Part shown: in pieces, positions 49,105 to 60,381 of the stretch
Position numbering within the stretch: position 1 is the first letter of the stretch
How the letters are laid out: every line of letters begins with the position of its first letter
Source: Strongyloides papillosus
Lineage: Eukaryota > Nematoda > Chromadorea > Rhabditida > Strongyloididae
Length of the DNA: 64,000 nucleotides
Reading direction: 5' to 3'
Assembly (NCBI GenBank): GCA_005656395.1
Contig: SRSI01000078.1
Span: forward strand, 124,001-188,000
Notes under the pieces: model-generated
Databases searched by the model: none
What the model was told of the DNA's origin: nothing
The model's input: the letters and a program-made list of their open reading frames with translations, nothing else
Made by a program: the position numbers and the translations under genes

Positions 49105-52100
49105 ATTGGAATGGGATGTGTGAGGTGATGCCAACCATTTCTGAGGACTCCACTGATAGGATGATTCCTGACTTAACAGAAGATGAGACAGGAAGTCAAG
49201 AAAGTAAAATTGAAAAATTAATGGTTAATATGTTAGATCAAAGAGATAAATTAATGGAACAGTTACATGATGCTAAAGGTCAAATTGAGGATATGCATGA
49301 TACTGTCCAAAATTTAGAGAAAGAAAAAGATTCATTAAAACGTCAATTAGATATGCACCTCCAACATATGCCTCCTGATATTCCAACATTAACAAAAGAA
49401 TTAGCTATCCTTCGAGAACAGGTATTAGAGAAAGATGAAGAGATAGTTGAATTGAAAGCAGAAAGAAACAATACTAGATTGCTATTAGAACACCTTGAAT
49501 GTTTAGTATCTAGACATGAGAGGTCCCTTCGAATGACAGTTATGAAACGTCAAGCACAATCTCCAGCAAGTGTCTCATCAGAAGTAGAAGTATTAAAAGC
49601 TTTAAAATCACTATTTGAACATCATAAAGCTTTAGATGAAAAGGTAAGAGAACGTCTACGCGTTGCAATGGAAAGAGTAACAACTCTTGAAGAAGAGTTA
49701 AGCCTTAAAAATCAAGAAAATATTAATTTAAAAAGTCAATTACAAAAGTCCCAAAACGAGGAAGCTGAAATTAAAAGAGAATTTTCAAATGATGCAAATT
49801 CCAAACAAAATACATCGCAAATATATGAAAATTCAATTATAAAGATGGAAATGCAAGATCAAATTGAACGTATGAAAAATGATATGAATACTGCCATCAA
49901 ACAATCAAATGATTTAGCTCAAAGGAATGGTGAATTAGAGAAAGAATTAGCAGAAGCACAAAAACAATTTTGTATAAATGAGGAACAAACTAAAAAAATA
50001 CAAAATGATCTCCAGGAACTCAATGCCCAAAGAGAGGAACAAGAAACTAAAATTATTTCTCTTGAGAATCGATTTTTAGCCGCTCAAAGAGAAGCATCTT
50101 GTTTACGTGATATAAATGATAAATTAGAACAACAATTAGCTAATAAAGATGCTACAGTACGATTAAATGAGGAGAAAGTCCACAGTTTACAGGAACGTCT
50201 AGAACTTGCTGAAAAACAATTAGCACAAAGCCTTAAGAAAGCTGAATCATTACCATGTGTGGAGGCAGAACTCCAACAACGTATGGAGGCATTATCTGCA
50301 GCTGAGAAAAAACATATGTCAGCAGAGGAACGTGTTAGTCGTTTAGAGAAACAAATAAGTGAACGATCTTCTGATTTAGAAAGATCAGTACAACGTGAAA
50401 AAATGAATGAAGAACACAATCAAAGGTTATCTATAACAGTTGATAAGCTGTTATCAGAGTCAAATGATAGATTACAACTACATTTAAAAGAAAGAATGCA
50501 GGCATTAGATGAGAAAAATAGACTAACACAAATGTTGGAAAATACCAAACGTATATGTGATCAAGCACAAAGGGCTAAAGAAAGATTGTATCGTGATAAT
50601 GAAAATTTAAGAAAAGAAATTGAATCATTACGTAATCAATTGTACACCATTAGGACTGCTCAATTCTATAACAGACTTAACGGTAATGGACTTCCATATA
50701 TTCCACCTTCAACAAATTCTATATATAAAAATGAGACAAAGCAAGAGAAACCATATGTAGAAGAAGGATTTACAGGAATAATGAGGAGTAAAAAAGGGAG
50801 AACACAAGCTTTAGAAACTGATCCATCAAAAATTCAAACATTGAATGAAGGTGATTGGGATAGACTACAACAAGCACATGTTTTAGCAAATGTCCAACAA
50901 GCCTTCTCCAATTCATCATCTGTTGTTGATATGGCTGGTATTAACTCATTACCAAGAACTACCTCAAAAAATAATGCATTCAAAAAGTTATCTAATATTA
51001 ATCTATTAGATAATGATACAATTGATCAACCAATTCAACAACATGATACTCAAGCATTAGCTGCGATCTTACAGGAAAGACTTGATGAAATTAATACGGA
51101 AATTCGTATGATTCAACAGGAGAAGAATAATGCTGATATAGCAGTAGAGAGATTAGAACAACAAACATGGGCTGAGGCTAATGGAATGCCATCGGGTAAT
51201 CGTAGTGGTTTACATGATGATATATTAATAAATCAAAATTCCTTACATTCAACTCCAAGAGGATCACCTAATAGAATGGTTAATTTGCAAAAATATAATA
51301 CATTACCAAATAATATATCCTATGGAAATAGTTTACGAAGAATAATACCTCATGATACATATTCAAATATGAATATAACAAGCATACCACTAGATGATTT
51401 TGAGTTACAAGATCATTATCGTAATTTGCATCAACCAAATTGTTTCTCTCCCAGAAATGAAACATATCGAGTGGAGGAACAAAATTCGTCTGGAAGGAAT
51501 ATTTCATCCCCATCAATGTTCAACTCAAATGAGGTACAATCTTCAATTCAACAGAAATTGAAAAAAAAATCGATGTCAACAAGTGGGTTTAAATCACTTG
51601 GAAAGATATTTAGTTCTAAGAAATCAAAAAGTCAGAATTATTTCAAAGGATCTAATGAGAGTGGTTCCTACTCTGATAGTGAAACATCATCACTATATGA
51701 GGAGAATGTCAAGTCAACGTCACATTTTGGATTTTCATCTGAAAAATCTTTACCAAATTTATCTAGTCACCGAACACCAAGTGTTCCATCAGAATTTGAT
51801 AGAAGAAAAAGGAAAAAGAATGAGTTATTGGAGGAGGCTATGAAGGCTAGAACACCATTTGCATTATGGAATGGTCCAACAGTTGTAGCGTGGTTGGAAT
51901 TATGGGTTGGTATGCCTGCATGGTATGTTGCAGCATGTCGTGCCAATGTTAAGAGCGGTGCAATAATGTCAGCATTATCGGATCAGGAAATCCAAAGAGA
52001 AATAGGTATTAGTAATCCGTTACATAGATTAAAATTACGACTAGCTATACAAGAGATGGTTGCCTTAACATCTCCATCAGCACCAAAAAATACAAAGACA

Positions 52101-52741
52101 AGTTTAGCATTTGGTGAAATGAATCACGAATGGATTGGTAATGAGTGGCTTCCAATGCTTGGATTAGGTAAATATAGAGGTGCATTTATGGAGTGTCTTC
52201 TTGATGCAAGGATGTTAGAACATTTATCTAAACGTGATTTACGTGTTCATCTTAAGATGGTTGATAGTTTTCATCGTACAAGTCTCCAATACGGTATTAT
52301 TTGCCTTAAAAAAATTAATTATGAAAGAAAAATATTGTATGAAAGGCAAAAAGCTTGTGAAAATGTAAACAAAGGTATGTTTGAAACTAATAATATAAAA
52401 AATAAATTTCTCTATTTTAAGATGTTATGGTATGGTCAAATGAAAGAATCATGAGGTGGATTGAGGAGATTGGTTTAGAATGCTATGCAAATAACCTCCG
52501 TGATACTGGTGTTCATGGAGCATTAATAGCCTTAGATGAAACATTTGATGTTCAATCACTTGTCCTTGCACTACAAATACCACCTCAGGATGAGCATTCA
52601 AAGCAAATATTAGAACATGAATTTAATAAATTAATAGCAGATTTTAGACCATCACAATATCGAAAAGGAGACACAGTACATGAGTCAAATGCGGGGCATA
52701 ATCCAACTTCAGGGATGATATTAAATAGCAAGCATATATAA
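49092..52741 (+). CDS. syd-2: liprin-alpha (SYD-2) active-zone scaffold
   Basis: Two exons, 49092-52374 and 52422-52741, give 1200 residues. The N-terminal half (about 30-560) is coiled coil, beginning with the conserved acidic block MCEVMPTISEDS and containing HLECLVSRHERSLRMTVMKR. The middle is Ser/Asn-rich and disordered. Three SAM domains follow at about 919-990 (NGPTVVAWLELWVGMPAWY), 1011-1075 (WLPMLGLGKYRGAFMECL) and 1095-1165 (VMVWSNERIMRWIEEIGLE). The 47-base intron falls between SAM2 and SAM3, replacing an apparent stop. Liprin-alpha organises presynaptic active zones with ELKS, RIM and LAR phosphatases. The very C-terminus ends SKHI rather than the classical PDZ-binding VRTYSC. Length agrees with the family. 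Confidence 0.97.
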
Positions 52742-53019
52742 CAAAAAATATTAATATTTCAATATCAAAATAATGTCTTTTATGAAGTCTCTTACTCTAT
52801 ATATATAATCCGCACAAAAAAGTCTTTTTATCACCTAGAAATATTTATACTAGCGACATAATAATCAAATTCTGGAATATTTTAGCATCATACATAAATA
52901 AATTTTTAAAATACTAAATGCATAACCTTTAAAAGGAAGGAAATATAATTTAATTTTTTAATAAAAAAAATAAATGCATTAACATGTTAATAATATCTAT
53001 ATATACAGGTTTGCCTGCG
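52742..53019. other. intergenic, 3' flank of liprin-alpha
   Basis: AT-rich 280 bases; the liprin 3'UTR. Nothing else seen. Confidence 0.4.
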
Positions 53020-54716
53020 TAAGGCTCCTTACATTCTCATATGAATAGCTTTATTCATTCTTGGAATAAAAATGCAATGATACAATCATTTTGTAACCAA
53101 GAAGCATATCATCATTTCTTAAAGATCATATATATAAATCTACATTCTACGTAAAGTTATGGATCTTGAAATTTAAAAACATCTTTTAAATTTAAATAAA
53201 TGTAACTTTTTATATATTCCTAAAATATCATTGACATAGAAATCTATTAACTATTTGAGATAATTTTAATTTAGAATGCTTCAAAAATTCAAGATACCTA
53301 ATGCAATGTTTTGAAAAAAACACGATAATATAACATAAGTCAATTATTTCCTTAACAACTCCACACAACATCAACTTACCTCTGATAAGAATCTTCTGAA
53401 TCATCTCAAATACTTTCAGAAGATAGATTATGGAATTTTATATTAGAAGTAATTTATAATTTTTTAAGCGCAATGTTAAATTTTTGAGAAAAGAATAAAG
53501 TAAAGAAAGTTATTTTTTATCTACATCAGTTATTTAAAAAAAGTATTCATACCAAAAAAATTAATTATAAGAATCTTCTAAAAATAATTCCATTAGATTG
53601 ATTATGAAATATTACATTAGAAAATATGAACGGGTTTATTGGTGCATTATATAGATATTAATAAATACATCACAAACAATCATATTCAGTGTTCTCTTCA
53701 AAAAGCTTCAGAAATCGTTTCATCTATTATAAATTCCATCAACAGAGTAGTATGAAATTAATTTTAATCGACGTAGCTTAAAATATTTCCCAAGAATCAT
53801 TCAATTAATTGGGTATTTTTCAATACAAATTTTTTCAAAAACAATAGAAATGGTCTTATATTAAACTTATTATTGTATAAAGAGAAATAAAAATTTTGAC
53901 CAAATGAAACGATTTTGATCCATCTCCAGTATAAATACGTGCCGATGCTTTATAAAACGGATGGAAGATTTGAATTTATCAGTTGATCAACCAAACTACA
54001 CCAGTGCTGAATCTATACACTACACAAGATTGGATTTCAAAATTAAGAAAGAAAAAAAATTACAGTAGTTGAATTGAGCATAGTTGCACCACTTCATCTT
54101 TTAAGTGCAAAAAAACTCAAAGAACAATGCTACACCATTAATAACCAACAACAACTAATATTCCCACAAGAAAACATCGAATAAGAACCAAATTTTAAAA
54201 ATTATCTAAGTAAACATTCAGAAAAATATAACTTTCATTCCGCTAATCATGGGAAATATAGGCGAATTAAATGGTACAAATAACAAGTGTTGTTCATACT
54301 TTTTAAGAACAATAGGAATATCTGAAGAAGTTAAATGGAGAGCTAACATAGAAGTAGCACGTCAATCCGTATAAATGGTTGACCAGTACATTAATGAATA
54401 GGATAAGTAAAATCTTTCAAGAAAGCCATGAATAAGAAGTGGAATGCCAATCCATTATGGGTCCATCGAAATTATTTGTCAAAATTAAATTAATTATCAT
54501 TTTTATTCATAGTGTATATAGAATTATTCCACATAGCCTCTAACTCTAAATGTACCTAAAGTTCGAAAATCAATAATTCTGTTCAGAATCTAGATTTTTT
54601 TTATGAAGCATAGAATAAATAAAACTCAATTTTATTAACTACAAAGTGAGCACAGCATTTTACTTGTGCCTCAAAAATAAACAAAGTTATTAATGCAAAG
54701 ATGTGGCAAGCCTTAC
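53020..54716. mobile_element. short element with inverted repeats, relative of element A (element B)
   Basis: Its ends are inverted: GTAAGGCT at 53020-53027 and AGCCTTAC at 54709-54716. Similarity between the ends extends inward about 100 bases. The left 900 bases align by eye with 19362-20720 of element A, including matching blocks near 53500 (AAAGTTATTTTTTATCTACA) and 53565 (AAGAATCTTCTAAAAATAAT). No credible frame remains. It looks like a non-autonomous or deleted relative of element A, in the gap between liprin-alpha and the dioxygenase. Confidence 0.5.
53930..53937 (+). promoter_or_regulatory. TATA-like site in element B
   Basis: TATAAATA in the context TCCAGTATAAATACGTGCC, shared with element A. 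The surrounding GATTTTGATCCATCTCCAGT block is among the best-conserved parts of the family, suggesting an element promoter. Confidence 0.35.
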
Positions 54717-55128
54717 CGGGTCAACGTGTATAATATATCTATACAACAATGATGATATTTAAGGAATTTATAAAGAAAAATATTATAAATTAAATCATTA
54801 TTTCATTTAATCTTTTTTCTAATGTTATTTTCACGTTGTAATTTATATTTAATAAAGTAAAAAAGTCACGTATATAGCACATAGTACAAAGTATAAATTC
54901 TTTATCTTTGACATTTAATGACGTTTTTATTATAAAAAAATATTAGATTATCATTTTATTGTTCCAAAGTTACTTTAATGTTTTAATAAAAGGGCATAGA
55001 GTAATGTTGTCTTATTATAATAAATGTCATTTACTACTATGTAACTTTTTTTTTACCTTTAAACAATACTTCATTCTAGTTAAGACAAATTCTTATGTCA
55101 AATGATATATTTTGTTTTTTTTACAGAT
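54717..55128. other. intergenic, 5' flank of dioxygenase
   Basis: AT-rich. It ends in a TTTTTTTTACAG acceptor at about 55115-55126, two bases before the start codon, suggesting a trans-spliced leader. Confidence 0.4.
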
Positions 55129-56432
55129 ATGCTACTAAGAAAAAACTTCTTTTCGAAGAGGAATATTCATTCAATTGATAATGTTGTTTCAAAACGACTA
55201 ATAAAAGTTAATTTCAAAGAGGACTCAAAGATTGGTATGTATCCATACGTATGGTTACGTGATTGTTCACATGATCCAATTACATACACAATTTCACCGA
55301 CAATGACGGCTAGAAATTTAACAATGAAAACATTTGATGTTAATGTTAAACCGGAAAAAGTATGGTTTGATAAAAATGATAATTCACTTAAAATTGTTTG
55401 GCCTGGGAATGTTGAAAGTAAATATAGTGGAGAGTGGTTAAAGAAAAGAAATTTAATAGATGAGGATGTCAAAAAGAAAAGGAGGGAGGTTTATCTAAAT
55501 GATACTAAGTTATGGAATTCAGATGAGATAAATAAAAGATTAAAGAAATTCAATCATTTTGAAGTGATGGAAGATGACAACGCATTACACGATTTCTTGG
55601 AAGCTGTTTGTGTCGATGGTGTTGCTGTTTTAACAAATGGTCCAAATAAAGATTTGGATGCTGTTAATAAAATTGGAAAAAGAATTGGATTCATCCAAAG
55701 AACACATTTTGGTGACGTCTTTGAAGTGTCCCTTAAAAGTGATGCTTCAAATATGGCATATGCCTCTAATAATGAGCTTCCGTTTCATACAGATTTCCCA
55801 TCGCTTTCATTCCCTCCACAACTTCAAATGCTCCATATGATACAAAAAGCCAAAGAAGGTGGTGATAGTTTATTTGTTGATGGCTTTAAGGTTGCCAAAA
55901 TTTTGGAAGAAACTGATCCGGAAAGTTATGAAATCTTAACAAAATATGATATTGAATTTATTGAAGAAGGATATGATGCACATGAGATCAATGGTAAAAA
56001 AAATACATTCATTTATAATATGATGTCAAAACATAGGACAATTCAATTAAATGATAAAAAAGAAGTTGTAAAAATTCAATTTGGTAACGCAATGAGAGGT
56101 CATTTTTATGATGTTGAGGATATTGAGATAATTCAAAAAATTTATGATGCATTAAAAAAATTTACAGATATTTGTTATGATTCTAAGAACGTTTTAAAAT
56201 TTTCTTTAGATAATGGTAGTCATTTCAATTATTTACTATTTTTATATATTTTTTAGGTGATACTGTGTTATGGGCAAATACTAGAGTCCTTCATACCCGT
56301 TCATCATTTGTCTCATACCCAAATCAACCAAGAACAATAATTGGATGTTACTTTGAATGGAATTACGTAAAGTCAAGGATACGTCAAATAAGGAATAAAC
56401 TGAAGCATCCAAAACATGAGCCGGTAATCTAA
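55129..56432 (+). CDS. gamma-butyrobetaine dioxygenase type enzyme (BBOX/TMLH family)
   Basis: Two exons, 55129-56215 and 56257-56432, give 420 residues. A basic N-terminus (MLLRKNFFSKRN) could be a mitochondrial presequence. The N-terminal beta domain holds YVWLRDCSHDP, where the family usually has WLRDNC with a cysteine cluster for structural zinc; here the cluster is reduced. The jelly-roll catalytic core carries the iron triad H220-x-D222 (LPFHTDFPS) and H375 (TRVLHTRSSF), and R388 in QPRTIIGCYFEW should bind 2-oxoglutarate. Such enzymes hydroxylate gamma-butyrobetaine (last step) or trimethyllysine (first step) in carnitine synthesis. The two are hard to tell apart here. The start chosen is the first ATG after the acceptor. 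Confidence 0.88.
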
Positions 56433-58540
56433 AAATCATAGACAATTTTTAAAAGAGAGTAATATTTTAACAAATATTAAATTACCATTTGATTACCTTG
56501 AAGTATCAAATAAAATTTATACATAATTTATTTAATATCTCCAAAAAAATTGGTAAAATTTATGTATAATAAATGATAAACCTTGAATATAAAAATTATG
56601 GAAGAATAATATATTCAAATATTTTATTAAATTACTCATTTTAAAATAAAGGATTGCATATAATGTACGAACAAATTTATTAACAACCAGCAAAGTTAAA
56701 AAGAAAAGTTATATCTTTAGAAAATTAACATTATTCCAGTACATTTCATCTTAAGAATTAAAAAAGATTTAAAAGTTATTTAAGAATGTATAATATATTC
56801 TATTTACCATCCAAAAATTTTGTAAACATAAAAGGAGATAGAGATTAGAAGTTTTAAAAGATTTTTATGGAACAATAGATGAATGTAACTGTGTTTAACA
56901 AAATTTTTGTTTTGCCCTTATTAATATAGTTGTACTATATATCTTTTTCTCCATTAAATAATAGCAAAAGTATTATTTGTAAAGAGGAAAATTTGTATGT
57001 TCATGGTTTTTATAATAAAGATAATTACATTCAAATATGACGAAATTTTTTATATAATTTCTTGAATTATTATTAGAATATTTTATTTAATTTTTAAACA
57101 AATTATAATAAAGTTATAATGCCATTGTTGAAAATTGAGTATACACTCATCAAATATTTAACTTTTCATTTACAAACATCAAAGATATCATCTTTTCTTT
57201 TACGAATGTTTATTACGTATTTATTGTTAAGGATGACATTTTAACTAGTAATTTTGATTCATTTGAGAAGTAATATCTTTTTTTATTACTACTATAATTT
57301 ATATATAATTTAAATTTTCATTTATATTTAAAATCATTTTTACAAAAAAAGTGTGTATTTAATATATATTAATAATTTTTTTTCAAAAGATTAGAATTTG
57401 AATAAGAAATTGTAGCTATTTTGTCTCAATAAAAGTATATTTATTATATACTGTTACATGAAAGATATTTTAAGTTAAATAAAAAATTTAATAAATTTTA
57501 AAGCTGTGTTAGATTTAAATTAGGAAAAATATTTTCATATATTATATGGAATAACATGTAGATGATATTGACCCAATAAAATATTTTAATGGACTTCTAT
57601 ATTTCCTCTTTATACTCTTTAAAAGGACAAATTTTATATGCTTAGATAATTTACTTCTTATTTTTACTTACTATTTCTTAATAATACAACTTTGAACAAG
57701 AGAAAGTTACTTTTATCTATGAAATTTTTATATGATAGGCTAAGGCAATTTATTAAATTTATTTAAAATTTTATTCTTTTGTCCTCATAAAAATTTTTTT
57801 GATAATGGAATGTATTGTTAAAGGAAAAGACAAATAATTTTTATATTCTCGTAAGTATATTTTTATATTATGTATAATTTTAAATATAAGCAATTTTCTA
57901 TGAAAAAATATGTATATTGTTTTGTTACAAAAATTTTTCGCACATTAATTTATTCTATATTTATTTTTTTTCACCCTACAAGTATTTTTAAATTTAATTT
58001 TTCTTTTGTTATATTTTAAATAAGTTATCCAACTAATTTTATTATCGTTCCACCAACAATACAAAAATAAAGTCATTTATTTATCAAGAAGATTTCTATG
58101 TTTATTTCATAATATTTTTCCGTTATTTTTATTAAAAAGCATTCACCTGTTATTGAATGCATTTTAACATATATCTCGTATTAATTCACCTATATAAATT
58201 TATGTATTATTTTGCTTTTTTTTTATAGAATGAATTTCTTTTATAAATGGTGTATAAAGTGTCAATATTAGTATCATTTACGATAATTAATTATTTATTA
58301 CCCATTTTTCATGTATCATTTAATATCTTATACTTATTTACAATTTATTAACTTATTTCTATCATAAACCCATTTTTTCATAGTAAATTAAATTAATATA
58401 ATAATCACTTCAATTGCTTTAATGTGCTTTTTATTTAATATTTCGTTAATTTAATCATATACCTTTTCCACAATAAAGAATAAGTAAAAAAAATATCCAT
58501 TCTCAATGGTTTAATATTCAATAACTAACAAAGTGATTTG
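56433..58540. other. intergenic
   Basis: About 2.1 kb of strongly AT-rich sequence with homopolymer runs. No credible frame, repeat or RNA gene is seen. Confidence 0.5.
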
Positions 58541-60381
58541 ATGAATTCAAAAATAATATATAATATTCTCCTCTTATTTTTATTATTTAAAAGTATTATT
58601 TCAAAAAAACTTCCTATACCATGGTATGTTTTGGTCGTTATTATAATTATAATAATTTGGTTTTTTTAGCAAAAGAACTATTTTTAGTAGGAGGACCACC
58701 AATTATAAAGCATGGAGAGAACAAATGATTATTTGTGAATTATTAGTTGACAATAAATATAAAAAAACTGAAAGACCAAATGGTATGACAGCATATAATA
58801 GAACTGGTAAATTTTATTTTCCCTTAACAACAACAAAAAATATATCCAATTAATGTTGTTTATTTATAGCTGGTCCAGTTCTTGTTAAAACAAGTATGTG
58901 GGTTGAATCAATTAGTGCTGTTAGTGAAAAAAATATGGTATATTATCTTTTCCTTCCTCTATCATTATTTATCCTTTTTCACTTATTTATAGGAGTTTGT
59001 TGCACAGTTTAGATTTCAACAGCGTTGGTATGATGAAAGACTAGAATTTATGAGACAAAATGGTTTTAAGAAGGATGATTATCTTAATGTTGAGAGAGAT
59101 CAAATTTTATGGCAACCTGATACATTTTTTCAAAATGAAAGAAATGGGTGGTATCATACATTAGATCAAGAAAATAAATTTCTTAAAGTCAATTCTGACG
59201 GCCTTATAACATATAATCGTCGTTTAACACTTATCTTAGCATGTAATATGCATCTTAAAAAATATCCTATGGATAAACAAAAATGTTTAATTGATTTTGC
59301 TAGTTGTAAGTTCCCTCTCTTCATATAAATAATAATTTTTTATTAAAAAGATGCCTATACAACTGAAGATATTATATATGAATGGGATATAAATGGTGTG
59401 ACAATCTCACCAACAGCTAATGGTGCATTACCTAACTTTGAAATTGAATCTTTTGAGATGGCATCTTGCGATAGTATTACAAATACTGGTAAATATAGTT
59501 GTTTGAGGGTCGTAATAACATTAAATAGAGTTTTTTCATTTTTTCTCCTTCAATTATACATTCCATCGGCTATGCTTGTTGGAGTTTCGTGGGTTTCTTA
59601 TTGGATTGATTGGAAAAGTACAGCAGCTAGAGTTCCATTAGCTATTGTAACATTATTGACAATGATAACACAATCTCATGCAATTAATTCAAATTTACCA
59701 CCCGTAAGTTATGCTAAAGCAATAGATGTGTGGATTGGTGCTTGTGTAGTTTTTATTTTTGCATCACTCATTGAATATGCTGTCGTCAATTATATGGGTA
59801 TTCTTGATGAACATAGGCAGATAAAGAAGATTGCTTCAAATCATACAAGATTAACAAGTGTAGTTGATACAAATCGTATTATTAATAAAAATAAAAATGA
59901 AAATAGGATAAATATCTTCAATGAACCTAATTTAAATAATAAAAAATCAACGAAAAAATCAAAAATTGTAAGTTTTTTTGATAACATTTACTTTGATTCT
60001 TAAAAAAACATTCATATAATTTAGGCATCATCTATAAGAGATAGGAGAAGAACGACATTCGCGGATACTCCTATTTACCATGATGAAGGATTAGATATTG
60101 ATGAAGAGATAGATACAAATAAATTCTACACTGAATCCGAGGATATTTATGATTATTCAATGCAAAAATTACCAGATTTAGTTTATATTGGCCAACGAAA
60201 AAAAGTAGAACTTGTAAAATGGTGTAGTTTATTATCTTCAAGAAAGAGAGCTGAAAGAATTGATATCATTGCTAGACTTGTTGTGCCTATAGCATTTTTT
60301 ATATTTAATATTGTATATTGGAATTTCTATCTTAATGATATGATGATGCAATCATTTGATGGTAGTAAAAGCAAAGGATAA
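58541..60381 (+). CDS. glutamate-gated chloride channel-like Cys-loop subunit
   Basis: Six exons, 58541-58623, 58670-58806, 58870-58937, 58993-59305, 59351-59967 and 60025-60381, give 524 residues with consistent phases. A signal peptide ([20 protein letters not shown]) precedes the extracellular domain: [17 protein letters not shown], then [14 protein letters not shown] and the Cys-loop [16 protein letters not shown] second Cys pair ([13 protein letters not shown]) is diagnostic of GluCl/GlyR-type subunits. M1 starts at [21 protein letters not shown]2 reads [18 protein letters not shown], followed by [19 protein letters not shown] into M3, a long intracellular loop, and M4 ([19 protein letters not shown]). 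The usual PAR before M2 is AAR here. Such channels carry inhibitory currents and are the class targeted by ivermectin. Which paralogue it is cannot be told. Confidence 0.88.
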
